From NCBI GenBank assembly GCA_024645085.1, contig JAHEGN010000004.1, forward strand, positions 1-64,000: a DNA stretch of 64,000 bases, written 5' to 3'. The stretch is from Rhodobiaceae bacterium (GTDB lineage: Bacteria; Pseudomonadota; Alphaproteobacteria; RS24). Positions 1-9,223 of the stretch are shown here, in pieces. A model generated the notes under the pieces. That model worked only from the letters and a program-made list of their open reading frames with translations, had not been told where the DNA came from and ran no database searches. Position 1 is the stretch's first letter, and every line of letters begins with the position of its first letter. Made by a program: the position numbers and the translations under genes.

Positions 1-2389
1 ATTGCCGTAATTTGGCATTGGCATTGCGTTTGTAAAGCTGTTGGGCGACCACGCGATATTGCAAGCGCACAGGATTATTGCCTTGCGAAATCGACCGCGA
101 AATCCAGAAATTCGGATCTTGAAAATCACCATAGGCGGCCAGCACTGGCAAATGCGTATTGCGCCAACTGCCCAAAACCATGTCTAAGACGGTGCGTCCA
201 CGCGGCGATTTGGTGAAAATCATAGTGAAGCGATTAGGGTCAATGCGCGCCGCGCGTCCTATGCCGAAGGTAACATTCGTGGGCAGCGACAATTGCTGCA
301 AAATTGCATTATGCGGAATGGCGCGAATACGCCGTGGCGTGAAGGTAGATTGCTCCATTGGCCCGCTTGCTTGGCGGATTTCTGGCCGCGAGCCGGTTGG
401 AATTAAGAAGTTGCGGGCAAAGCCACTGAGGATGAAACGATAGTCATCATCGTGATACAGGCTGTCTTGCTGGGTGATGACCTCATTATAGAAATCCCAG
501 ACGAAATCAGCGTCGTCGTAAAATTCATCGCTCAGCGCATCTTCTGTTGGTTGAAAGCGGGCGCATAAAAGCTGCATCAGCGCCGCTTCACCAATTTGCT
601 GATCGGCGAACCATAAATAGCCGTCGCCGCCTTGGAAGCTGAATTCATGCGTCAGTGCTATATTATGGCGCTGGAAACGGGCCAAAACCCATGGGCTCAT
701 AATATAATCCATGCGCTGTTTCAGAGAGCCCGGATGGCCTCCGCGCCCGCAGGATTCGCCATGCGTGTTGAACACAATGGCGCGTAAATCGGTCAGCTGG
801 CTATCAGCAATAGCGGCCGCTAAATGCGATTGCAGACGCTCAATCGCCAAAACCGCCGCGATTTGCCCCATAAAGCGGCCGGCATCGGAAAAGCCAGTCT
901 GCACCGCAATAACGCCGCGTTTTTTAACATGCGCGCGATAGGCGGCTTGTTCGAGCATTTGCGCCACCACGCGGCCGCCATTGCGCAATGCATTGGGGGT
1001 TTCAAACAGTGGCGAAATATCGAGCTGATCGGCGACGCCAAAATAGCGCGCCAGCGCCAAGGCGCTCAACACAATACTGGCCTGGTCGCATTCGGCGATT
1101 AGGAAGCGAATGGGCATAGACTTGTCGATATGTTTGGCGATTTGCGCCGCCAAGATTAACTGTCGATTGACCGTGCCATCTTCGGCGTCGAGATCAGCGA
1201 AATTCGTGCTGACAGGTTTGACCTTTTCGGCATAGCTGCTGACGCGGCGTAGAAATGTCCGCGAGCTTAGCCGTTCATCAGGGGTAATCGGTAAATGCGC
1301 GTCCATGGCGTGCAGCACTTGCTGCGCATTAACCCGCAAATGCAAAGCTGCCGTGCCCATGCCGCCGCGCTGAATATGCGTGCGCAAAACCAATAGCTCT
1401 TGTTTGAGCGCCTGATGGCTGGCCTGTTTAATGGCCGCGTTCAAATGGCGGACGGCAGGTTTCGTGTCCAGCCAGCGGTCGCCATTGTCACCGGTGAGCA
1501 AATTAGCCGCTGCCACCAAATTATCTTTATCGCTCATATCCTTCTCAAAGGCCTGCTGCTCCAATTTGGCAGCCACCCCAGCCTTTTCGGCTGTGCTCAA
1601 AAAGCGTACAAGACCGTCCGGTATCGGCTTGCCGGATTGGCTCAAGCCATCGGCAATGACCTGCGCCATGGCGAGATATTCGTCCAATTTGGCGGCCTTT
1701 TCGCTTAGTTTTAAGCGGAATGTGTCAGTCCATTGAATGTCGCGCCGCCCATCAAGGTCATAGCCGACCCAGCTGGCGACACTGACTAATTTGGGGGTCA
1801 ATTTGGTGTAATCGCGGGGAAAGCTTTTTGCCGCTTGGGCAAAAATAAGGCGGCTAGTCTGGTCAATTACCTGATGCATCACGGTAATGCAGTCTTGCGC
1901 TAGCTCATGTTCGCCTTGCAAGCTGGGCGGCTGAGCGCGAATAATATCTTCGGCGGTTAATTTGCCACGCGATGCTTTGCCAGCCGCCGCCGATAAGACG
2001 CGTTGGCGCATTTTCGGGGTCAGGGCGAAAGTCGGGTGGGCGGTGACCACCAGACCTATGGCTTCGCTTTCTACCCATTTGCGGAAAGCGGCAAAGCCCA
2101 ATTTAGCTTGATTAGCAACCAACCGTTTGAACTGGCGTTGCCAATCGTCAATCTCTGGCACACCAGCGCGCGCTGCCAAGCGCTCACCGCGCGCATTGGC
2201 CGACGACCGACACAGATCGCATAAAATATCTTCCAATTGGCTGAGCGGCAGATGACCAGTTGCGATGTGTTCCGACAAGCGAAAGGCCAATAATTTGGCT
2301 GGATTGGCGTGCGGGTCTTGCGCACGCATGGCTAAAAACCCCATCAAATCATGGCGAAGAGAAGCTGCATTTACCTTTTGTGCGGACAT
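1..2389 (-). CDS. ppc: PEP carboxylase family protein, divergent; 3' end outside window
   Basis: The frame stays open on the minus strand from the ATG at 2389 to the left edge, giving 796 codons of a longer protein. Residues 116-120 read TAHPT, the catalytic-histidine motif of PEP carboxylase (H118). Near residue 212 VGYDLDGR stands where the family has VGGDRDGN. Around residue 665 GSRPEIR and then IRAIPHN match the conserved SRP-x-R and RAIPW segments. PEP carboxylase adds bicarbonate to PEP to make oxaloacetate, refilling the TCA cycle. The gene starts 11 nt after eda, so it appears to be the last known gene of the Entner-Doudoroff operon. No clear ribosome binding site is seen, so coupling to eda is likely. 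Oddity: the glycine-rich loop is HGESCGRGGHP (from H543) where the usual form is HGRGGSVGRGGGP. Family assignment is firm; activity is less certain. Confidence 0.85.
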   Translation of the reverse strand, partial: MSAQKVNAASLRHDLMGFLAMRAQDPHANPAKLLAFRLSEHIATGHLPLSQLEDILCDLCRSSANARGERLAARAGVPEIDDWQRQFKRLVANQAKLGFAAFRKWVESEAIGLVVTAHPTFALTPKMRQRVLSAAAGKASRGKLTAEDIIRAQPPSLQGEHELAQDCITVMHQVIDQTSRLIFAQAAKSFPRDYTKLTPKLVSVASWVGYDLDGRRDIQWTDTFRLKLSEKAAKLDEYLAMAQVIADGLSQSGKPIPDGLVRFLSTAEKAGVAAKLEQQAFEKDMSDKDNLVAAANLLTGDNGDRWLDTKPAVRHLNAAIKQASHQALKQELLVLRTHIQRGGMGTAALHLRVNAQQVLHAMDAHLPITPDERLSSRTFLRRVSSYAEKVKPVSTNFADLDAEDGTVNRQLILAAQIAKHIDKSMPIRFLIAECDQASIVLSALALARYFGVADQLDISPLFETPNALRNGGRVVAQMLEQAAYRAHVKKRGVIAVQTGFSDAGRFMGQIAAVLAIERLQSHLAAAIADSQLTDLRAIVFNTHGESCGRGGHPGSLKQRMDYIMSPWVLARFQRHNIALTHEFSFQGGDGYLWFADQQIGEAALMQLLCARFQPTEDALSDEFYDDADFVWDFYNEVITQQDSLYHDDDYRFILSGFARNFLIPTGSRPEIRQASGPMEQSTFTPRRIRAIPHNAILQQLSLPTNVTFGIGRAARIDPNRFTMIFTKSPRGRTVLDMVLGSWRNTHLPVLAAYGDFQDPNFWISRSISQGNNPVRLQYRVVAQQLYKRNANAKLRQ

Positions 2390-2400
2390 TTGGTTTTATT

Positions 2401-3018
2401 TTACGACTTTTGTTGTTGCGCAAAAGCGGTGACTTGCGCCCAATCGGCTTGCGCCACCGCTGCCTTATCAATCATCCATGAACCGCCGACGGCGACCACA
2501 TTAGACAGTGATAAATATTCCTGCATATTTGCGCCGTGAATACCACCCGTTGGCATGAAAGAAATATTGGCCAGAGGGGCGGCGAGGGCTTTTAGGGCTG
2601 CACTGCCACCAATTGCACTGGCGGGAAAGAATTTTTGCACTTGATAGCCGCGCTCAAAAGCCGAAATCGCCTCGCTAGCACTGGCGACCCCAGGAAAAAC
2701 CGGAATGTCGACTGTATCAAACAGATTAAACAGCGCATCGCTAGTGCCCGGAGAGACAAGAAAATCACTGCCAGCAGCGCAGGCCGCGTCAAATTGCTCG
2801 GTGCCGGTAATTGTGCCTGCGCCGATATGCAATTCTGGGCAGGCTTGTTTCATGGCTGAAATCGCGGCGGCGGCATGCGGCGTGCGAAATGTAACTTCCA
2901 AGGCCGTATAACCAGCCGCTTGTAAGGCTTGGCCGAGCGGCGCCGCTTGTTCGAGCGCTTCAATGGTTATGACGGGCACAATCCGACATTCGAACATTAT
3001 TTTTTTTGGGTCTGTCAT
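2401..3018 (-). CDS. eda: KDPG aldolase (2-keto-3-deoxy-6-phosphogluconate aldolase)
   Basis: This enzyme cleaves 2-keto-3-deoxy-6-phosphogluconate into pyruvate and glyceraldehyde-3-phosphate, the last step of the Entner-Doudoroff pathway, in the cytoplasm. The protein is about 205 residues, close to the family norm. It has LEVTFRT (substrate-binding Glu, Arg and Thr), IGAGTI, FPGVAS and KFFPA, whose lysine forms the Schiff base. The frame is open further upstream into glk, but the ATG at 3018 is preferred. It begins one base after the glk stop, and the extra residues upstream do not look like the family. An internal ATG at 2998 is a second possibility. The tight spacing to glk and to the downstream ppc gene indicates one operon. 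Confidence 0.95.
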   Translation of the reverse strand: MTDPKKIMFECRIVPVITIEALEQAAPLGQALQAAGYTALEVTFRTPHAAAAISAMKQACPELHIGAGTITGTEQFDAACAAGSDFLVSPGTSDALFNLFDTVDIPVFPGVASASEAISAFERGYQVQKFFPASAIGGSAALKALAAPLANISFMPTGGIHGANMQEYLSLSNVVAVGGSWMIDKAAVAQADWAQVTAFAQQQKS

Positions 3019-3019
3019 C

Positions 3020-3973
3020 TTAGGCCTCGTTTTGTAGATAATGCGTCGCCGCGCCAATCAGCGGCGCCAGCGGATTGACCAATAATCTGACCGGAATATC
3101 TTGCAAAAATTCGCCACTTGGCCATAGCGATGCAAAATTATCAATGGTTTCCGGCGTTGATAGGAAATTGGCCAAATGTCGCGCCACCCCACCGGACAAA
3201 ACAACGCCGCCACGGGCCCCGCCAATCAGCGCCATATTGGCTAAACTGGCGACAATCACATCGGCCCGCAATTGGCATAAATCATGACAAAAAGCGTCGC
3301 CAGCAAGAGCATTTTCAATAATGTCTTGCGGCGTTAGGGCAGGCACCTCTATGCCATGCACTTCAGCCATAGCAATCACCAAAGCATCCAAATTGCCACC
3401 GCCACAAATCCGCTCAACCGACACATTCGGATTGCTGCGTTGCAAAACCCGATTAATATCATGTTGCAGTGGCGTGCGCGGGGCAAATAGGCTGTGTCCA
3501 CCCTCACAAGCAATGGCAGTGCGTTTGTCATCATTGCCCACCAATAAGCAGGAACCAAAGCCGGTACCGGGGCCTGCGACCAATATTGGCGCATTCGGGT
3601 CGGCTGTGCCTGACTTTAATTCGATGAAACTATCACTGTTAACACGGGTGACAGAATAGGCCATGGCGGTGAAGTCATTCATTAAACAGACTTCGCCAAT
3701 TTGACATTTTTCTTTAATTTCATTGGTGCGCAAATGCCAAGAGCGGTTGGTGAATTTCACTTCGCCATCATTGATCGGGCCAGCCACAGCGAGAACTGCA
3801 AGCGACGGACGATGGCCAATTTTTTTGACAAATTGGTTCATTGTTTCATCGAAACTATTGAACTCATTGGCTGTGAATTTTTCAAAATCCGTCAGCACAA
3901 TGCTTTCTTTGCCAGCCGTTCTAGCGATTGCAAATCGGGCGTTGGTTCCGCCAATATCACCTACTAAGAACAT
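3020..3973 (-). CDS. glk: Glucokinase
   Basis: This enzyme phosphorylates cytoplasmic glucose with ATP to glucose-6-phosphate. It belongs to the bacterial Glk family (E. coli type) and is 317 residues, a normal length. The N-terminus reads VGDIGGTNARF (phosphate-binding loop), followed by LMNDFTAMAYS, VAGPGTGFGSCLL and EGGHSLFAPR, whose Glu-Gly-Gly-His is typical of glucose binding. The start at 3973 directly abuts the edd stop codon at 3974. A free-glucose kinase fits the context: the neighbouring GH3 and GH16 enzymes release glucose, and the symporter at 16503 would import it without phosphorylation. No phosphotransferase system is visible in the window. Confidence 0.95.
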   Translation of the reverse strand: MFLVGDIGGTNARFAIARTAGKESIVLTDFEKFTANEFNSFDETMNQFVKKIGHRPSLAVLAVAGPINDGEVKFTNRSWHLRTNEIKEKCQIGEVCLMNDFTAMAYSVTRVNSDSFIELKSGTADPNAPILVAGPGTGFGSCLLVGNDDKRTAIACEGGHSLFAPRTPLQHDINRVLQRSNPNVSVERICGGGNLDALVIAMAEVHGIEVPALTPQDIIENALAGDAFCHDLCQLRADVIVASLANMALIGGARGGVVLSGGVARHLANFLSTPETIDNFASLWPSGEFLQDIPVRLLVNPLAPLIGAATHYLQNEA

Positions 3974-5788
3974 TTATTTCTCCCCAATGCCAAATAGCGA
4001 CGCACCGCTTTCGGCTGAGCTTATTTGCCCTTTTAAATTTTCGAATAATTGCCGCCCAAAACCAGCTTGAACGTTTGGCTGCGGCATGGGCGCACTGGCG
4101 CGAGCCGCAAAATCGGGCGCGTCAATACTCAGTGTGCCAGCGATGCTATCCAATCGAATAAGGTCGCCGTCTTGAACTTTAGCCAATGGCCCGCCGCGTT
4201 TGGCTTCGGGGGTCATATGAATAGCGGCTGGCACTTTGCCAGAAGCGCCAGACATGCGGCCATCGGTAATCAGGGCAACTTGAAAGCCACGGTCTTGCAG
4301 CACTGATAACATTGGGGTCAGCTTATGCAATTCTGGCATGCCATTTGCCGCTGGCCCTTGAAAACGCAGCACAACCACACAATCGCGCTCCAATTGGCCA
4401 GCCTCAAAAGCCGCCTGCACGTCGTCTTGATCATTGAAAACAGCCGCTGGTGCCGCAACCACTCGATGCGCTTGCTTCACCGCCGAGGTTTTGATGACAC
4501 CACGCCCCAAGGCGCCATCCAGCAAACGTAAGCCTCCCTCTGCATCAAACGGTGCGTCACAATCGGTCACCACTTCTTTGTCACCGCTGACATCCGGCGA
4601 CGGGCGCCATGAAAGCACGTCATTTTCAAGCATGGGTTCGCTGGCATAAGCGCGCAAACCGTGGCCATTTATTGTTGTCACATCATCATGCAAAAGACCG
4701 CTTTTCAGCAAGGCAGCAATAACAAACCCAATGCCGCCAGCGGCATGGAAATGATTAACGTCGGCCTGACCATTTGGATAGACCCGTGTTAACAGCGGCA
4801 CGATTTTCGAGAGATCATCAAAATCTTGCCAGTTGATGACAATCCCTGCGGCCCGCGCAATGGCTGGTAAATGCAGAGTATGATTGGTTGACCCGCCGGT
4901 CGCCAAAAGACCAACCATGGCATTGACGATCGATTTTTCATCAATCACCTGCGCCAAAGGTGTATAGGCCTCGCCCATTTTCGAAATCGCAGCGGCGCGG
5001 CGCGTGGCCTCGCTGGTCAACTGGTCACGCAATGGGGTATTTGGTGGAATAAATGAGGCGCCGGGGATGTGTAGCCCCATAAATTCCATAAGCATTTGAT
5101 TAGAGTTTGCCGTGCCGTAAAAAGTGCAGGTGCCAGCGCTATGATAACTATCGCATTCGGCTTGCAATAATTCATCTCGACTGGCTTTGCCCTCGGCATA
5201 GAGCTGGCGAATGCGGGCTTTCTCACTGTTCGGCAGGCCTGAGGCCATGGGCCCAGATGGCACAAAAATCGCCGGCAAATGGCCAAATTGTAGAGCGCCA
5301 ATCAACATGCCCGGAACAATTTTGTCGCAAATGCCAAGATAAAGCGCCGCGTCGAAACTATTATGCGATAGGGCGACCGCTGTGCTCATGGCAATCACGT
5401 CGCGTGAGAATAATGATAGCTCCATGCCCGGCTGGCCCTGTGTCACGCCATCGCACATTGCCGGCACACCGCCAGCGACTTGCGCCGTGGCGCCGCAATC
5501 GCGTGCCGCTTGGCGAATAAGTTCAGGATAACGTTGATAGGGCTGGTGAGCCGACAACATATCATTATAGGCAGTGACAATCGCAATATTCGGCCATTTG
5601 CCACCGAGCAGGGCTTGTTTATCATGCGCCGGACAAGCGGCAAAAGCGTGCGCCTTATTGCCCGCTGATAGGCTGTCGCGCGGTGGGGTTGCGTTTTGCG
5701 CCGCCGCAACGCCGTCAAGATAGGCGCGGCGGGTGTCCTTTGAACGTTCAATAATACGCTGCGTTATGGCTTGAATATTCGGATGCAT
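3974..5788 (-). CDS. edd: 6-phosphogluconate dehydratase
   Basis: This enzyme dehydrates 6-phosphogluconate to 2-keto-3-deoxy-6-phosphogluconate, the signature step of the Entner-Doudoroff pathway. At 604 residues it matches the IlvD/Edd family. Visible motifs include [56 protein letters not shown] and [12 protein letters not shown]. The cysteines of the CDGVTQG, CDK and [10 protein letters not shown] motifs are the expected iron-sulfur cluster ligands of this family. The ATG at 5788 overlaps the pgl stop by one base (TAATG), so translation is coupled. The stop is directly followed by the glk start. Confidence 0.97.
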   Translation of the reverse strand: MHPNIQAITQRIIERSKDTRRAYLDGVAAAQNATPPRDSLSAGNKAHAFAACPAHDKQALLGGKWPNIAIVTAYNDMLSAHQPYQRYPELIRQAARDCGATAQVAGGVPAMCDGVTQGQPGMELSLFSRDVIAMSTAVALSHNSFDAALYLGICDKIVPGMLIGALQFGHLPAIFVPSGPMASGLPNSEKARIRQLYAEGKASRDELLQAECDSYHSAGTCTFYGTANSNQMLMEFMGLHIPGASFIPPNTPLRDQLTSEATRRAAAISKMGEAYTPLAQVIDEKSIVNAMVGLLATGGSTNHTLHLPAIARAAGIVINWQDFDDLSKIVPLLTRVYPNGQADVNHFHAAGGIGFVIAALLKSGLLHDDVTTINGHGLRAYASEPMLENDVLSWRPSPDVSGDKEVVTDCDAPFDAEGGLRLLDGALGRGVIKTSAVKQAHRVVAAPAAVFNDQDDVQAAFEAGQLERDCVVVLRFQGPAANGMPELHKLTPMLSVLQDRGFQVALITDGRMSGASGKVPAAIHMTPEAKRGGPLAKVQDGDLIRLDSIAGTLSIDAPDFAARASAPMPQPNVQAGFGRQLFENLKGQISSAESGASLFGIGEK

Positions 5789-6501
5789 TATTGCTCTCCC
5801 GTCAGGGCGAAAACATGCAGACGATCGCCAAGAATTGCTGCGGCGCGGCCAATCGGCGAGGTGCTTAAATCTTTATCCATACAGTGATTGAACAATGTCA
5901 AACGCGCATCGCCTTTAAGAATTAAAAACGCTTGAGCGCTGCCAGCTAAAAACCGCCCGGTAATGGTGATGCGGTCGAGGTAAGCGCCGGTAACCGGTGT
6001 TTGGGGCGCTGTGATACCGGCCACGTCCGATGGCGTATCTACGGCGCTGACAGCATCATATTCAGCGGCTTTTTCAAACCAAGATGCTGTATGTGCATCG
6101 GGCCCCATGCCCAAAATGGTGAGGCCTATCGGCGGCAGGCTGGTATAGTCAGCGGCGACGTGGGGCGCGGCTTCTTGTGGTGTGGGGTGTGCGGTCTTCA
6201 TTTCAACAAATGGTGATGCACTGCCAGTTTTAGCGCGCAAAGTGGTGTTGATTAAACGGGTGTTGGAGCCATCATTGTCGCCGCCGACCCAACGTTCATC
6301 AACCAAGGCCATATGGATATTCGACCAATCAAGCGCCGCCGCGCCCAAGGCGGTGTAGAAGGCAACTGGCGAGGAGCCGCCCGATAGTAATAGGCTCTGC
6401 GGCGTGCCATTTTGCGACATTTCTAGGGCGTTGCAGCTGGCCGCTACCAATGCCTCGGTCATGGCCGCATCATCGCTAAACTGGGTGAGTTGGAAACTCA
6501 T
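5788..6501 (-). CDS. pgl: 6-phosphogluconolactonase
   Basis: This enzyme hydrolyses 6-phosphogluconolactone to 6-phosphogluconate, linking Zwf to Edd. It is 237 residues, of the DevB/SOL (NagB-like) type. Matching segments are [13 protein letters not shown] near the N-terminus, [33 protein letters not shown] (the GMGxDGHTASLFP signature with slight changes) and a late ITITGRFL. The ATG at 6501 overlaps the zwf stop in an ATGA arrangement and its own stop overlaps edd, so the three are cotranscribed and probably translationally coupled. Confidence 0.93.
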   Translation of the reverse strand: MSFQLTQFSDDAAMTEALVAASCNALEMSQNGTPQSLLLSGGSSPVAFYTALGAAALDWSNIHMALVDERWVGGDNDGSNTRLINTTLRAKTGSASPFVEMKTAHPTPQEAAPHVAADYTSLPPIGLTILGMGPDAHTASWFEKAAEYDAVSAVDTPSDVAGITAPQTPVTGAYLDRITITGRFLAGSAQAFLILKGDARLTLFNHCMDKDLSTSPIGRAAAILGDRLHVFALTGEQ

Positions 6502-7985
6502 GCGCCATCCTCAATATCATCATTCCACCAAGCGCGTCCGTCCCGGTCGAGCAGCAAAGAAGCCTGCAATGGTCCATCTGTGCCAGCCGCATAGTGTTCT
6601 AATTTCTGATCTGCTTTATCCCAAGCGGATAGCAAATTATCGGTCCACGACCAAGCCGCCATAACTTCTTCAAGCCCCATAAACAGAGATAGATTACCGC
6701 GCACAACATCCATCAATAGACGCTCATAGGCGTCTGGGTATTTCAGGCTTGAGAAACTGCGGGCATAAAACAAATCAAGCGGAATGGAACGCAGCGTCAT
6801 GTGTCCCGGGCCCGGTTCTTTCACCTGCATGAACAAGCGCATGGCTTCATCAGGCTGCAGGCGCAAGACCAAACGATTGGGCTGATTTTGCCCTTCACCA
6901 AATACATTATGCGGTGTCGATTTGAATTGAATGACAATCTCCGAACGCCGCGCGTGCATGCGCTTACCGGTTCGCAAATAAAATGGCACGCCAGCCCAAC
7001 GCCAGTTAGCGATTTCGGTTTTAATGGCAGCGAAGGTCTCGGTTTCACTGTTTTTAATGTCATCGGGTAGGGTGTCGCGATAACCAGCGACGCGCGTGTC
7101 GCCAATGTGGCCGCTGGTATATTGCCCGCGCACCGTATTATTGCTCACCGTTGCCGCGTCAAATCCTTTAAGTGCGTTGAGCACTTTAATCTTCTCGGCC
7201 CGCACATTGCCAGCGTCCAGCGAATTCGGCGGCTCCATAGCAATCAGGCATAAAAGCTGTAGCAAATGGTTTTGCATAATGTCGCGCACCGCACCGGCTT
7301 TGTCATAATAATCATGGCGGCCTTCGACCCCCAAGGTTTCAGCCACGGTGATTTGAATATGGTCAATGGTTTGGTTTGACCAAAGCGGCTCAAATAACAT
7401 ATTGGCAAAACGCAAAATCAGCAGATTTTGAACTGTCTCTTTGCCAAGATAATGGTCCATGCGGAAAATACTGTTTTCCTCAAACACGGCCTCAACGCCA
7501 TCATTGATCCGCTGCGCTGATTGCAAATCCGAACCAATCGGCTTTTCCAAAACCACGCGCGATAGGGGTGACTTCAAGTCAGCCGCGTCAATCGCCTGAC
7601 AAATCGGCACGTAAAGCCGGGGCCCGACCGCTAAATAAAAGATCCGCGGCCGGTCTTCGCCAGCAAAATTATCGCGCAGCGGGCGCCAGTCGGTCTGAGG
7701 GTCCGTAGCGTCAATTTCGTGATAGCTGAGTAGTTTGACAAAGCCTTGCCACATATCTTCAGGCCACGCACCTTCGGTTGCCGCTTGGCAGCAGTCTCGC
7801 ACCATGTCGATATAGGCAGGGGCATCCATGACACTGCGGGCGACGCCAATAATATTACTGCTGGCATCGATTTGACCGTCGCAATAGCGATGAAACAAAG
7901 CGGGCAATAGCTTTTGCCGCGAGAGATCGCCGGATACGCCAAATATCACAATGTCAAATGGATCGACGGGTACAAATTCAGCCAC
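6498..7985 (-). CDS. zwf: Glucose-6-phosphate 1-dehydrogenase
   Basis: This enzyme oxidises glucose-6-phosphate to 6-phosphogluconolactone with NAD(P)+. It is 495 residues, full length. The N-terminal nucleotide-binding loop reads FGVSGDLSRQKLLPALF, and the active-site peptide is RMDHYLGKETVQN (substrate-binding Lys and catalytic His region). VPFYLRTGKRM is also diagnostic. Translation starts at a GTG at 7985 behind a strong AGGAGGG ribosome binding site. It is the first gene of zwf-pgl-edd-glk-eda-ppc. A perfect palindrome overlapping a TTGACA hexamer lies about 41 nt upstream (8027-8040), so the operon is probably repressed by the LacI-family protein encoded just upstream. Confidence 0.97.
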   Translation of the reverse strand: MAEFVPVDPFDIVIFGVSGDLSRQKLLPALFHRYCDGQIDASSNIIGVARSVMDAPAYIDMVRDCCQAATEGAWPEDMWQGFVKLLSYHEIDATDPQTDWRPLRDNFAGEDRPRIFYLAVGPRLYVPICQAIDAADLKSPLSRVVLEKPIGSDLQSAQRINDGVEAVFEENSIFRMDHYLGKETVQNLLILRFANMLFEPLWSNQTIDHIQITVAETLGVEGRHDYYDKAGAVRDIMQNHLLQLLCLIAMEPPNSLDAGNVRAEKIKVLNALKGFDAATVSNNTVRGQYTSGHIGDTRVAGYRDTLPDDIKNSETETFAAIKTEIANWRWAGVPFYLRTGKRMHARRSEIVIQFKSTPHNVFGEGQNQPNRLVLRLQPDEAMRLFMQVKEPGPGHMTLRSIPLDLFYARSFSSLKYPDAYERLLMDVVRGNLSLFMGLEEVMAAWSWTDNLLSAWDKADQKLEHYAAGTDGPLQASLLLDRDGRAWWNDDIEDGA

Positions 7986-8026
7986 GTTTCCCTCCTATTA
8001 AAGGCATGTTCTAAATAGACGAAAAA

Positions 8027-8040
8027 TGACAACGTTGTCA
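8027..8040. promoter_or_regulatory. LacI-type operator palindrome upstream of zwf
   Basis: TGACAACGTTGTCA is a perfect 14-bp palindrome with the central CG typical of LacI/GalR operators. On the minus strand it overlaps a TTGACA hexamer (8036-8041) that would be the -35 element of the zwf promoter; no strong -10 is obvious 17-18 nt further on. The same 14 bases occur at 11833-11846. The site lies between the lacI-family gene and zwf. Binding by that regulator is inferred, not shown. Confidence 0.8.
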
Positions 8041-8120
8041 AACGACTTAAACGCGAGAAGTCCTAAGCAGAAGACAGTTACGCTTGTACGGTTTGGCTAC
8101 GTCGTCTGACCTCGTGTCCA

Positions 8121-9134
8121 TCACGGGCAGCTGTCGCGCACCATAATTTCCGTCGGAAATTCAAAATCATTCTCGATGCGCTCTTTTGTGTCGATCCAAT
8201 CGATTAGTTTTCGGGTCGATAATTTAGCCATTTCTTCGATTGGCTGAGCCAGAGACGTAATGGGGGGCCACATGGAGCGGGCAAAAGCGCTGTCGTCAAA
8301 GCCAACGACGCTGATATCCTCTGGCACTTTCATGCCAGTCCGCAAAGCGGCGATGATGGTCCCAATCGCCATTTCATCATTGCCAGCAAAAACGCCGGTC
8401 ACTCTAGTTTTTGATTTGGCTAGCGCCTCAAAGGCGGCAAAGCCTGACTGCATCGAGAAGTCGCCGCCAATGCGCATCATATCTTTACGTTTCAATCCGT
8501 GTGCCTCAATGGCCGACCAAAAGCCTGCCTCGCGCTGTGAGCTAGCAGTGTGCGTATCGAGGCCGCTGATGAAGGCCAATTTGGTGTGGCCGCGCTCAAT
8601 CAAAAATTCGGTCATTTTGCGGCCAGCGGTTTTTTCATCAATGAACACATTAATGCAATGGCGCTTTTTAATGCCCGGCGAAATCAGCGAGCAGGGGATG
8701 CCGCGTTTTTCAATCTCCCGGATGACCGCTTTATCATCGCTAATCGGTGGTGATAAAATCACCCCGTCAACCGGCGTGCGTGTCAGATAATCCAGCAGCG
8801 AGTCCTTATAGCTGCGGTTTTGAGAGCTGAGCCGCTCGGCCACAGCGTAATAACCTTTTTCCGAACACGCTTCACGCATGCCGTCATAAATGCCCGACAA
8901 ATAATCCATATTCGGATTGTCATAAAAATGAATGAGTACGAAGGAGCGTTTGCTGGCCAATTGGCGGGCTGAAATATTTGGCCGATAGCCCAGATCGCGT
9001 GCTACGCCGAGCACTAAATCACGCTTTTGCTGGCGTACATTCGGAGAATTGTTGAAAACCCGCGACACGGTTTTGATGGAGACGCCAGCTTTCTCAGCAA
9101 TGTCTTGAATTGTTAAATTTTTTTCATCATTCAT
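8121..9134 (-). CDS. LacI/GalR-family transcriptional regulator
   Basis: This is a DNA-binding regulator of 337 residues with the standard layout. Residues 7-55 form the helix-turn-helix and hinge: LTIQDIAEKAGVSIKTVSRV, then the hinge helix ARQLASKRS. A periplasmic-binding-protein-like effector domain fills the rest (GVFAGNDEMAIGTIIAAL and DISVVGFDD are characteristic). It lies between the GH3 gene and the zwf operon, all on the minus strand. Two identical LacI-like palindromes flank it, in front of zwf and in front of GH3. The effector could be glucose, a phosphorylated sugar, KDPG or a glucan oligosaccharide; the sequence does not decide. I see no palindrome in its own 89-nt upstream gap, so autoregulation is not indicated. 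Confidence 0.93.
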   Translation of the reverse strand: MNDEKNLTIQDIAEKAGVSIKTVSRVFNNSPNVRQQKRDLVLGVARDLGYRPNISARQLASKRSFVLIHFYDNPNMDYLSGIYDGMREACSEKGYYAVAERLSSQNRSYKDSLLDYLTRTPVDGVILSPPISDDKAVIREIEKRGIPCSLISPGIKKRHCINVFIDEKTAGRKMTEFLIERGHTKLAFISGLDTHTASSQREAGFWSAIEAHGLKRKDMMRIGGDFSMQSGFAAFEALAKSKTRVTGVFAGNDEMAIGTIIAALRTGMKVPEDISVVGFDDSAFARSMWPPITSLAQPIEEMAKLSTRKLIDWIDTKERIENDFEFPTEIMVRDSCP

Positions 9135-9223
9135 TGCTCTAACTCTCCGGCAACTAAAATAAGCCTTATTTGCTTCTACTCAAGCCCTAATAGTCACCTC
9201 GCTACAATCGACGAAGCACAAGC

